From positions 1 through 57,683 of the forward strand of contig NZ_CAAAID010000014.1 of assembly GCF_900639915.1 (NCBI RefSeq): a stretch of 57,683 nt of DNA, given 5' to 3'. The notes beneath the pieces were generated by a model. The model had not been told where the DNA came from. It did not search any database and saw only the letters and a list, made by a program, of their open reading frames with translations. A program made the position numbers and the translations under genes. Numbering within the stretch: position 1 is the first letter of the stretch; each line of letters begins with the position of its first letter. The DNA comes from Legionella nagasakiensis. GTDB lineage: Bacteria > Pseudomonadota > Gammaproteobacteria > Legionellales > Legionellaceae. Of the stretch, positions 27,464 to 34,874 are shown one piece after another.

Positions 27464-28679
27464 TTATTCTTTGTTCTCAGTATTGGGAATTGAAATCGAA
27501 TACATGCTGGTTGACCGCAATACCTTGTCGGTGCAACCCAAAAGCGACCTGATTTTGCACACATTGGCTGGTAAGCTTGTCAATGAAATTGCACTTGATG
27601 AAATCGCTGTAAGTAATGAATTAGTCATGCATGTTCTTGAATTTAAAAACAATGGTCCAAAGGCTCCAGACACACCTATTGCCAATCAATTTCAACAAAC
27701 GATTCTACAATTACAACCTTTGCTGACACAACACAACTTACAGTTTTTACCCACTGGAGCTCATCCTTGGATGAACCCATTGCATGAGACTCAGCGCTGG
27801 CCTCATGGCAATAAAAGTATTTATCAGCAATACGATAAAATTTTCAACTGCCAAGGCCATGGCTGGGCCAATCTACAAAGTATGCACGTCAATCTTCCTT
27901 TTGCCAATGACGAAGAATTCTGCCAGTTGCATAATACGATTCGTTTACTCCTTCCCTTACTCCCTGCCTTAGCTGCCAGTACCCCATTTCTTGACGGTAA
28001 AAACACCGGCTTTTTAGATTCACGCCTTTTTTATTATGGTAAAAATCAGGAACGTATTCCTTCCATCAGTGGTGATATTATTCCCGAGTTTATCTGCTCA
28101 GAAACACAATATGAACTAGAGATTCTAAAGCCAATGTATCGTGATATACATGCCTGGGATCCTCAAGGCATTCTGCAATTTGAATGGTTGAATTCTCGTG
28201 GCGCCATTGCCAAATTTGCAAGCAAGGCTGTTGAAATTCGAATCATCGATTCACAAGAATGTGTACAAGCAGATATTGCAATCGCTCATGCCATTCATGC
28301 TATCCTTAAATATTGGTATTCTCAATCACCGATTCATACGAAACCTGTCTGTGAAACGAGAAAACTGAAGTCCATCTATGACCGGAGTATTAAAGAAGGT
28401 TTATCGGTGCATATTGACGATATGGATGTTTTAACGCAGTGGCAGCTGCCAAAGCGCAGCATGAGCATTCGTGATGTCTGGTCCTCATTAATAGAAAAAG
28501 CATCCAGTGACCTGGATAATGCCAGTCAATGCGCATTAGAACATATTTTAAGGCATGGTAATTTGAGTGAGCGTATACTGCGTGCTTGCGGAAATGATTT
28601 TAGTAGGCCAACGATACAACATATTTATCGCCAACTAGGACATTGTCTGGTAAACAATCAATTATTTAGTGCATTATGA
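27456..28679 (+). CDS. GCS2-family carboxylate-amine ligase
   Basis: 407 residues of the glutamate-cysteine ligase 2 (GCS2) fold, related to glutamine synthetase. The motifs are GIEIEYMLVD with metal-binding Glu, NELVMHVLEFKN, LPTGAHPWM, SMHVNLPFANDEEF, an LDSRLFYYG segment and KAVEIRIIDSQECVQADIA. Members such as YbdK have weak glutamate-cysteine ligase activity, but the physiological substrates of operon-encoded versions are unknown. The start is ATG 27456 (or 27450) after AGGAAA; longer in-frame starts lie deep in the preceding gene. The stop overlaps the next gene as ATGA. Confidence 0.92.
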   Translation: MSNYSLFSVLGIEIEYMLVDRNTLSVQPKSDLILHTLAGKLVNEIALDEIAVSNELVMHVLEFKNNGPKAPDTPIANQFQQTILQLQPLLTQHNLQFLPTGAHPWMNPLHETQRWPHGNKSIYQQYDKIFNCQGHGWANLQSMHVNLPFANDEEFCQLHNTIRLLLPLLPALAASTPFLDGKNTGFLDSRLFYYGKNQERIPSISGDIIPEFICSETQYELEILKPMYRDIHAWDPQGILQFEWLNSRGAIAKFASKAVEIRIIDSQECVQADIAIAHAIHAILKYWYSQSPIHTKPVCETRKLKSIYDRSIKEGLSVHIDDMDVLTQWQLPKRSMSIRDVWSSLIEKASSDLDNASQCALEHILRHGNLSERILRACGNDFSRPTIQHIYRQLGHCLVNNQLFSAL

Positions 28680-29380
28680 AACCCACTGTATTAGTAGTAA
28701 GTTGCGAACATGCTGGTAATGACGTACCTAATGAATATCGCAATCTGTTTGCTCAGCAAGAAGCCGTTTTGCAAACGCACCGTGCCATAGATTTTGGCGC
28801 ACTTGAAATTGCTGAACAAATCAGTCAAACATTTGATTGTGATTATACCAAAACAACGGTTACACGCTTATTAATCGATTGCAACCGCAGCTTAGCCAAT
28901 CCTAAATGTTTTTCAGAATTTACCCGCCCTCTCCCTAAAAAAGACAAACAAACCTTGATAGAAAACTATTATTTGCCTTTCCGTCAACACACCGCACAAC
29001 TCATTACTAATCATATTCATCAAGGTCAACAAGTGTTGCACTTGTCCATTCACAGCTTTACCCCCGAACTGAACGGTATTCCACGAAATGCCGCCATTTC
29101 GCTTTTATATGACCCCAAACGCCATGGTGAAAAAGAAGTGGCTCGTATCTGGCAAAATTTACTCTTACACCAACCAGCTGCTTATCGCGTACGCCTTAAT
29201 TATCCTTATCAGGGAACAAGCGATGGTTTTACAACCGCACTTCGCAAGCAGCATAATCAAAAAGATTACCTAGGCATTGAAGTGGAAAGTAATCAGGCTT
29301 TGATGACAACCAAAGATACGTTTAATCAGTTAATTAATGTTCTGACGAGTAGCTTGCGAGAGTTGCTGCAGTTGCTTTAG
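28676..29380 (+). CDS. N-formylglutamate amidohydrolase family protein
   Basis: 234 residues of the FGase family (HutG-like, M14-related fold). Motifs are VVSCEHAGNDVPNEY near the N-terminus (zinc-ligand His/Glu region), HRAIDFGALEIA, TRLLIDCNRSL, LHLSIHSFTPELNG and YLGIEVESNQAL. The classical enzyme cleaves N-formyl-glutamate in histidine degradation, but no hut genes are nearby. In this operon it more likely hydrolyses an amide or peptide bond of the product made by the ATP-grasp and GCS2 enzymes. The start overlaps the GCS2 stop by four bases. Its TAG stop lies at the left edge of a palindromic element. Confidence 0.9.
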   Translation: MKPTVLVVSCEHAGNDVPNEYRNLFAQQEAVLQTHRAIDFGALEIAEQISQTFDCDYTKTTVTRLLIDCNRSLANPKCFSEFTRPLPKKDKQTLIENYYLPFRQHTAQLITNHIHQGQQVLHLSIHSFTPELNGIPRNAAISLLYDPKRHGEKEVARIWQNLLLHQPAAYRVRLNYPYQGTSDGFTTALRKQHNQKDYLGIEVESNQALMTTKDTFNQLINVLTSSLRELLQLL

Positions 29381-29430
29381 GGCGTATCCTCAATCCATTC
29401 TTTGACGCGAAAAGGTGAAGACATGTCCTA
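29378..29430. repeat. Short palindromic element, copy 1 (diverged)
   Basis: A 53-bp imperfect inverted repeat (TAGGGCGTATCCTCAATC... to ...GAAGACATGTCCTA). It starts inside the FGase stop codon and is bounded by TA on both sides. The left arm is 18/22 identical to copy 2 at 30775, and the central part also aligns. The arms of this copy have decayed relative to each other. It may also act as a weak terminator for the amidoligase operon. Confidence 0.75.
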
Positions 29431-29532
29431 AGGTCATTCCCTGATCAAAATGTAAAAAAATATGATTTTATCGCTTCAGTTTTCCCAGGAAGTATATACT
29501 TATAGTGTACCTCGCAAAATCATGGAGCCGCC

Positions 29533-29934
29533 GTGTACAAGTTATCCCAGATCGAAAGTATAGGTGTAAAGTTCAGAGAACTATTACAAAAAGCCGGTAT
29601 AGAAGATCAAGAGCAATTGCTTGCCGCTTGCAGTCAGCGAGGTGGACGACAAACACTCGCAAAAGAAACAGGAATTAACCCAAAATTAATCCTCAAATGG
29701 ACTCAGCAAGCGGACTTGGCAAGAATTAATGGAATCGGAGAAGAATACGCAGAACTTCTCGAGCACAGTGGTGTGGACTCCGTACCAACACTTGCTCAAT
29801 TTAGTCCCGAAAAACTATTCAACACCATGCAACAAGTCAATGAACAAACTAAATTAGTAAGAGTCATGCCAAGCATCACTAAAGTTGAATCTTGGATAGA
29901 GCAAGCTCAAACCCTTCCGCCAATTGTCGAATGA
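29533..29934 (+). CDS. DUF4332 helix-hairpin-helix protein
   Basis: 133 residues made of two helix-hairpin-helix-like repeats: IESIGVKFRELLQKAGIEDQ...LLKATGINPKLILKW-type, then ARINGIGEEYAELLEHSGVDS with VPTLAQFSPEKL. This is the DUF4332 pattern, related to DNA-binding HhH modules, but the function is unknown. The start is GTG 29533 with GGAG five bases upstream. A nearby ATG at 29522 is out of frame. The C-terminal helix (VESWIEQAQTL) is typical of the family. It is convergent with fur, 13 bp apart. Confidence 0.85.
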   Translation: MYKLSQIESIGVKFRELLQKAGIEDQEQLLAACSQRGGRQTLAKETGINPKLILKWTQQADLARINGIGEEYAELLEHSGVDSVPTLAQFSPEKLFNTMQQVNEQTKLVRVMPSITKVESWIEQAQTLPPIVE

Positions 29935-29947
29935 TAGTAGATTGCAT

Positions 29948-30373
29948 TTATGCTTTTTTATCGATCAAACAGTCTGGACATAATCCATAAATATTCAAGG
30001 CATGATCCGTCATTTTAAATCGCGCACGTTCAGCAATCATTTTCTGGCGTTTTTCAATAATGTCATCGACAAACTCTTCTACTCGTCCGCATTTAATGCA
30101 AACAAGATGATCATGATGTTCGCCTTGACTAAGCTCATAGACAGAATATCCACCTTCAAAATTATGACGATTAATCAGGCCTGCGGCCTCAAACTGGGCA
30201 AGAACTCGATATACCGTAGCCAAACCTACATCTTCCCCCATATCCAATAAGGCCTTGTAAACATCTTCGGCACTAAGATGATGCTCACGAGCTTGCTCAA
30301 GGATTTGTAAAACCTTTAAGCGGGGCATTGTTATTTTAAGTCCGGCATCCTTTAACTGCTGGCTTTCTTCCAC
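29948..30373 (-). CDS. fur: Ferric uptake regulator Fur
   Basis: A 141-residue iron-responsive repressor. The N-terminal winged helix has GLKITMPRLKVLQILEQA, HLSAEDVYKAL and the recognition region LATVYRVLAQFEAAGLI. The dimerisation/metal domain has the HHDHLVC site, CIKCGRVEEF and the terminal GLCPDC zinc Cys pair. The start is GTG 30373, preceded at five bases by a perfect AAGGAG; no ATG fits. Divergent from bamE with only 83 bp between start codons, so both promoters must overlap. Confidence 0.97.
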   Translation of the reverse strand: MEESQQLKDAGLKITMPRLKVLQILEQAREHHLSAEDVYKALLDMGEDVGLATVYRVLAQFEAAGLINRHNFEGGYSVYELSQGEHHDHLVCIKCGRVEEFVDDIIEKRQKMIAERARFKMTDHALNIYGLCPDCLIDKKA

Positions 30374-30456
30374 ATAGACTCCTTAACCGTCACCTGTAGT
30401 ACTCTTTCAATGAATTGCATGTTATTATGGCGAAATTTTTCTCCGCAGGCAAAAAA

Positions 30457-30771
30457 ATGCGAATTAAAACTATTCTCATACTCGCAGCATTTCTATGCTC
30501 TTTTACAGGTTGTACCTCTTACGATTTCTCAAGACGTGTTGTCCAACAGGGAAACCTGCTCCCCCAATCCAAAATTGAACGCTTAAAAATTGGCATGAGT
30601 AAAGAAGACACAGCCATTCTTATGGGTACGAGCTTGCTTAGCCCTTTATTTAATAATGACCGCTGGGATTATGCTTACACATGGCGTAAAGGAAGCGGCC
30701 CCATGGAAAAACGCAACCTAAGCCTATATTTTGTGCATGGCCGCCTCGCACGCATTGAGCATCATCCTTAA
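30457..30771 (+). CDS. bamE: Outer membrane assembly lipoprotein BamE
   Basis: A 104-residue SmpA/OmlA-type lipoprotein of the BAM complex, which inserts beta-barrel proteins in the outer membrane. The lipoprotein signal peptide (TILILAAFLCSFTGC) has its lipobox Cys at about residue 19. The mature domain has SKIERLKIGMSKEDTAILMGTS, WDYAYTWRKG and LSLYFVHGRLARI. The start is ATG 30457, which gives a normal signal peptide; the open frame begins earlier at 30415. Confidence 0.95.
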   Translation: MRIKTILILAAFLCSFTGCTSYDFSRRVVQQGNLLPQSKIERLKIGMSKEDTAILMGTSLLSPLFNNDRWDYAYTWRKGSGPMEKRNLSLYFVHGRLARIEHHP

Positions 30772-30774
30772 TAG

Positions 30775-30829
30775 TAGGGCATGTCTTCAATTCATTCTAT
30801 GGCTGAAAATGAATTGAAGACATACCCTA
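30775..30829. repeat. Short palindromic element, copy 2 (nearly perfect)
   Basis: A 55-bp hairpin: 22-nt arms 30775-30796 and 30808-30829 with one mismatch, and an 11-nt loop. It is flanked by TA at both ends. It lies between the convergent bamE and rnfH genes, 3 bp after the bamE stop, and probably also serves as a transcription terminator there. It shares family features with copy 1 at 29378. Size, symmetry and TA ends fit a MITE-like or REP-like element. Confidence 0.85.
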
Positions 30830-30844
30830 GACAAAAACTGTTGG

Positions 30845-31135
30845 CTATCGTTTGTGTTGCTTGTAATTTCGCCGGCTTGCCCGCTCTCGCCTTTTTTCTT
30901 TTGGCTCAATCATTAGAGGACGATAAATTTCGATACGATCTCCATGGTTTATCACGCTTTCCATCGATACTCGTTTTGCAAAAATCCCGATAGCCATCGT
31001 TTGTATTTCAGGATATTTATCTTGTATTCCACTTTGGTCAAGCACTTGTGCAACCGTTGTTCCCGCTTCAACCGACAAATGCAGATGCACTGGTAAATTG
31101 TTTATGGGCAAATAGACGACTTCCACATTAACCAT
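30845..31135 (-). CDS. rnfH: RnfH family ubiquitin-fold protein
   Basis: 96 residues with the RnfH/RatB beta-grasp pattern: VNVEVVYLP, VEAGTTVAQVLDQSGI, IGIFAKRVSMESVINHGDRIEIYRPL. The basic tail contains KEKRRERASRRN. The family lies next to ratA in many gammaproteobacteria; its function is unresolved. The start is ATG 31135, overlapping the ratA stop by 8 bp. The open frame further upstream is antisense-free ratA sequence in another frame. Confidence 0.93.
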   Translation of the reverse strand: MVNVEVVYLPINNLPVHLHLSVEAGTTVAQVLDQSGIQDKYPEIQTMAIGIFAKRVSMESVINHGDRIEIYRPLMIEPKEKRRERASRRNYKQHKR

Positions 31136-31556
31136 ATAAAACCTTGGCACGTTCACAAAAAGCATCGACCATTTTATCACTGATTTGTTCGAAGACAGAA
31201 CCCAACAACATGGAAAACATGCGGCCAGCAAAATCAAATTCAAGGTCAAAAGAAATATGGCAACCTTCTGGAACTTCGTCAAAACGCCAAAAACCTTCCA
31301 AGTGGCTAAAAGGACCATCCACTAATCGTATTTCTATCATCTTATTCGCCTGCAAGCGATTGCGGGTGGTAAAGGATTTACTCATGCCTGCTGCGGCAAT
31401 AACTAAGGTGGCTTGAACTTCATCTTCATCACGATGATGAACCAGACTTTTTGAAAAAAAAGGTAAAAACTCATCGTAATGTTCTACATCATTAACCAGA
31501 TTATACATTTGCTCGCACGTGAAAGGCACGATACGTGATTTTTTCACAATAGTCAT
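31128..31556 (-). CDS. ratA: Ribosome association toxin/coenzyme Q-binding family RatA
   Basis: 142 residues of the START-like polyketide cyclase family. Motifs are IVPFTCEQMYNLVNDVEHYDEFLPF, a GMSKSFTTRNRL strand pair, GPFSHLEGFWRF and FDFAGRMFSMLLGSVFEQI. In E. coli RatA is reported to block 70S formation, while the related Coq10 binds ubiquinone; which applies here is open. The start is ATG 31556, overlapping the esterase stop by four bases (ATGA). The order esterase-ratA-rnfH suggests one transcript. Confidence 0.94.
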   Translation of the reverse strand: MTIVKKSRIVPFTCEQMYNLVNDVEHYDEFLPFFSKSLVHHRDEDEVQATLVIAAAGMSKSFTTRNRLQANKMIEIRLVDGPFSHLEGFWRFDEVPEGCHISFDLEFDFAGRMFSMLLGSVFEQISDKMVDAFCERAKVLYG

Positions 31557-32272
31557 CGTTCGCCTCCTACGCAATTGAATGCTGAAATCTCACGGATTAA
31601 CCAATGCTGTATGTCTGAAATTTCTTCACGACAAACCGCATGTTCCATAGAATACTCATGCATGCTAATTCTTCGATATCCTTGCTCTTTTAACCATGCC
31701 GCACTTTGTTTAGTCCAAGCGGGCAAGACAATAGGGTCCTGTTGGCCACTGGCAATAAATATAGGTGAATTGGTGGGTTGGATAGACTTGCATTCTGCTG
31801 CTAATGGCAGATAAGCAGATAAAACAATTATTCCAGCCAATGGCTCTGACGTGCGTATGCCAGTAAATAAGGCCATAGCACCACCTTGTGAAAATCCCGC
31901 CAAAAAAATCTGATTGGAATAAAATCCATCAGCAAGCTGGCTGGCAATCACCTGTCGAATCAGGGCCTCAGATTGTAAAATGCCGCCCTTGTCTTCATGC
32001 CCAGTTAAATTCATGTTGATGAGATCATACCAAGCACGCATAGGCATATGATTGTTTAAAGTAACCGGCCGCACAGGGGCATTTAAAAACACATGGCGGA
32101 CGGGTAAATTTAATGCTAATTGTTCGGCTAGGCCGGCCATATCCTGAGCATCAGCGCCCAAACCATGCATCCAAATCACACAAGCTTGCGGCTGTTGCTG
32201 TGGGTCTTTGATATACACGTTCAAAATTTCCCCAATGAAAAAAGCCGAATTATCGCCAATGCAAAAGCTCAT
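31553..32272 (-). CDS. Carboxylesterase/lysophospholipase-like alpha/beta hydrolase
   Basis: 239 residues of the phospholipase/carboxylesterase family (Abhydrolase_2). The family signature WMHGLGADAQDM is followed by nucleophile Ser128 in LAGFSQGGAM, Asp179 in IASGQQDPIV and His211 in SMEHAVCREEI, a complete triad. It is predicted cytoplasmic. Relatives hydrolyse short-chain acyl esters or lysophospholipids. It is the first gene of the esterase-ratA-rnfH unit. Confidence 0.93.
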   Translation of the reverse strand: MSFCIGDNSAFFIGEILNVYIKDPQQQPQACVIWMHGLGADAQDMAGLAEQLALNLPVRHVFLNAPVRPVTLNNHMPMRAWYDLINMNLTGHEDKGGILQSEALIRQVIASQLADGFYSNQIFLAGFSQGGAMALFTGIRTSEPLAGIIVLSAYLPLAAECKSIQPTNSPIFIASGQQDPIVLPAWTKQSAAWLKEQGYRRISMHEYSMEHAVCREEISDIQHWLIREISAFNCVGGER

Positions 32273-32513
32273 GGCAAGGCAGAAATAGCATTCATATGAT
32301 TTGAATGGAAAAAGATAACCTCAATCATTATAAATCATAGCACGAAGTTATCTTCTTAAATTCCCTTTGTGTTCAAATCACCGACTTGTTGCAAAAATTG
32401 TATTAACTCCTCTCTTTTTTAAAAGGAGGAATAGCAGCAGGACATTGCATGATAATATGATATACTATTATTTGATTCTTAATTATCACAATCATCTGAA
32501 CTGGAAGAGCGTG

Positions 32514-32633
32514 ATGAAAATACCCAGCCACATTTTTTTTGCTTGTATTATAATTCTGCTTGTGTCTGCTTGCGGTCAAAAAGGACCGCTCTATTTGCCG
32601 GATAGGTATCAACAAACCACTGATAAACAATGA
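32514..32633 (+). CDS. lptM: Small lipoprotein LptM (YifL)
   Basis: A 39-residue lipoprotein: signal peptide FFACIIILLVSAC with lipobox Cys, then the family core CGQKGPLYLPD. LptM (YifL) mimics LPS binding and assists maturation of the LptDE translocon in E. coli. It is encoded immediately upstream of dapF, as here, with ATGA overlap. The start is ATG 32514 after a GGAAGAG ribosome binding site. Confidence 0.93.
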   Translation: MKIPSHIFFACIIILLVSACGQKGPLYLPDRYQQTTDKQ

Positions 32634-33463
32634 CCATTCGATTTACGAAAATGCATGGACTAGGAAACGACTTTATGGTAATCAATGCCATACAACAGAG
32701 CGTTTTACTTAGTCCCAAGCAAATAACGGCTTTAAGCAAACGCGATACTGGCATCGGTTTCGATCAATGCTTAATGGTTGAGGTCAGCCAGGAAACCGGC
32801 GTTGATTTTTTCTATCGTATTTTTAATGCCGATGGCAAAGAAGTAGGTCAATGCGGAAATGGGGCCAGATGTCTTGCACGTTTTCTAAAGTATTATCAAT
32901 TAACAGACAAGACATTAATAACGGTTGCAACATCAACCACACGCATGCAATTGCAACTTAATGAAGACGAAACGGTTACCGTTAATATGGGCGCCCCCAA
33001 ATTTCATCCTGCTTCGATTCCGCTCTTAGCAAATTCGCAAAAACCGCTTTATTCTCTGTCATTGGAAAATCAAACCCTATGTCATTTCCATGCAGTCAAC
33101 GTTGGCAATCCTCATGCGGTTATTCTTGTCGATCATATTGAGTCAGCGCCTGTGCATGCACAGGGGAAGCAGATTAGCGAACATTCATTATTTCCAGAAC
33201 AAACCAACGTTGGTTTCATGCAGGTGGTTACTCATAATCATATTCAATTGCGAGTCTATGAGCGCGGCTGTGGTGAAACTCGGGCCTGTGGAAGCGGCGC
33301 TGTGGCAGCTGCAGCGGTTGGCCGGCTCTACCATCAATTGGCAGAGCAAATCCACGTTAGCTTGCCAGGCGGAGAGTTACTGGTTCACTGGCCACAAACA
33401 CAAGGCGATATTTTCTTAACCGGTCCTGCAGTCTTTGTTTATGAAGGTAAAACAATGTCATGA
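32630..33463 (+). CDS. dapF: Diaminopimelate epimerase
   Basis: 277 residues. A PLP-independent epimerase interconverting LL- and meso-diaminopimelate for lysine and peptidoglycan synthesis. The two catalytic Cys are C75 (GQCGNGARC) and C220 (ETRACGSGA). FTKMHGLGNDF marks the conserved N-terminus, and the pseudo-symmetrical halves are intact. It overlaps lptM by four bases and is followed 22 bp later by trkA. Confidence 0.98.
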   Translation: MTIRFTKMHGLGNDFMVINAIQQSVLLSPKQITALSKRDTGIGFDQCLMVEVSQETGVDFFYRIFNADGKEVGQCGNGARCLARFLKYYQLTDKTLITVATSTTRMQLQLNEDETVTVNMGAPKFHPASIPLLANSQKPLYSLSLENQTLCHFHAVNVGNPHAVILVDHIESAPVHAQGKQISEHSLFPEQTNVGFMQVVTHNHIQLRVYERGCGETRACGSGAVAAAAVGRLYHQLAEQIHVSLPGGELLVHWPQTQGDIFLTGPAVFVYEGKTMS

Positions 33464-33485
33464 CCCCTATCCTTAAGCAAACACG

Positions 33486-34859
33486 ATGCGTATTGTGATC
33501 CTTGGAGCTGGACAAGTAGGAGGAACATTAGCTCGTAATCTTGCTCATGAAGATAATGATATTACGCTGGTGGATATTAACGGAGAGCGTTTGCGGGAAT
33601 TACAACATCGTTTAGATATCAAAACCGTTCAAGGTTGTGCCTCGCACCCCAATGCATTAATTGAGGCAGGAATTCAACAAGCAGACATGTTAATCGCCGT
33701 CACTGACAGTGATGAAATCAATATGATGGGCTGTCAAATTGCCTACAGCCTTTTTCGTACTCCGAATAAAATCGCCAGGATTCGTTCCCCTAACTATTAT
33801 CAATATCCTGCATTATTCACCAACGATCACGTGCCAGTTGATGTATGCATCAGTCCGGAACAATTGGTGACAGAACATATCGTTAATCTGATTGACTACC
33901 CAGGCGCATCCCAAGTTCTTGATTTTGCTGATGGCAAAGTGTTATTGGTGACCATTAAGCCTCAGACTGGAGGAATCATTATTGGCAAAACAATTGCACA
34001 ACTGGATCAACACTTGAGTGCAATTGAAGCGGGGGTCGTGGCCCTGTTTCGTAATGATACAGCTATCCCTCTGCAAGAAGATTGTGTCATAGCAAAAGGT
34101 GACGATGTATTATTCATTGCGTCTCCTCAAGCCATTCAACAGGTATTAATTGCTTTGGGTCGCTATACTCATCCTAACCGCCGCATCATGATAGCAGGCG
34201 GTGGCCATATCGGCTGTAAACTGGCACAAACCCTTGAAACTCGATATCGTATTAAAATCATCGAGCATAATTTGGAGCGTGCTAATAATCTTGCTTCACA
34301 ATTGCATAAGTCAACCGTTTTACAAGGCGACATCGCCGATAGAGATCTGCTTATCAATGAAAATATTGAATTTACAGACGTATTTTGTGCCGTAACAAAT
34401 GACGATGAAGCGAATATCATGTCTTGTCTGCAAGCAAAACGCTTAGGCACAAGGCATGTCATGGCTTTGGTCAATCGCAGCACTTATGTGGATTTAATTG
34501 ATGATAGCAACATTGATCATGCTATCTCCCCACAACGCATCACCATTGGCAGTATTCTTACCAAATTGCGCCGCGGCAATATGGTTAAAGTTTATCGATT
34601 ACATGATGAAGCGGAAGCCATTGAATTAATCATCCATGGTGATGAACACACTTCTCAAGTGATTGGTCGCAGACTAGATGAAATCAAATTACCTCCGACT
34701 TGCTTAATAGCCGCCATTGTTCGTGGTGAAAAAGTATACATTGCAAGCAAGGATTTCAAATTAGCAGCCGACGATCATCTTATATTGCTATTATTAAAAA
34801 AACGCTATGTACGCCAGGTTGAATCACTCTTCCAGGTGAACTTGAGTTTTGTATGTTAG
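33486..34859 (+). CDS. trkA: Trk potassium uptake regulator TrkA
   Basis: 457 residues. The peripheral NAD(H)-binding gating subunit of the Trk K+ channel. Two RCK repeats are present: RCK_N GAGQVGGTLARNL (7-19) and its copy GGGHIGCKLAQTL in the second half. Each is followed by an RCK_C domain (IIIGKTIAQLDQHL; VIGRRLDEIKLPP). The paired structure matches E. coli TrkA (458 residues). It lies 15 bp before trkH. Confidence 0.97.
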   Translation: MRIVILGAGQVGGTLARNLAHEDNDITLVDINGERLRELQHRLDIKTVQGCASHPNALIEAGIQQADMLIAVTDSDEINMMGCQIAYSLFRTPNKIARIRSPNYYQYPALFTNDHVPVDVCISPEQLVTEHIVNLIDYPGASQVLDFADGKVLLVTIKPQTGGIIIGKTIAQLDQHLSAIEAGVVALFRNDTAIPLQEDCVIAKGDDVLFIASPQAIQQVLIALGRYTHPNRRIMIAGGGHIGCKLAQTLETRYRIKIIEHNLERANNLASQLHKSTVLQGDIADRDLLINENIEFTDVFCAVTNDDEANIMSCLQAKRLGTRHVMALVNRSTYVDLIDDSNIDHAISPQRITIGSILTKLRRGNMVKVYRLHDEAEAIELIIHGDEHTSQVIGRRLDEIKLPPTCLIAAIVRGEKVYIASKDFKLAADDHLILLLLKKRYVRQVESLFQVNLSFVC

Positions 34860-34874
34860 ATATTTAAGACAGAT

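Noticed and set aside
27456-28679. GCS2 gene as the first step of ordinary glutathione synthesis
   Set aside because: It belongs to the YbdK-like GCS2 group and is coupled to a RimK-type ligase and hydrolases rather than to gshB, so a glutathione role is not supported by context.
28676-29380. FGase-family gene as part of histidine utilisation (hutG)
   Set aside because: No hutH, hutU or hutI nearby, and the gene is translationally coupled to a GCS2 ligase gene.
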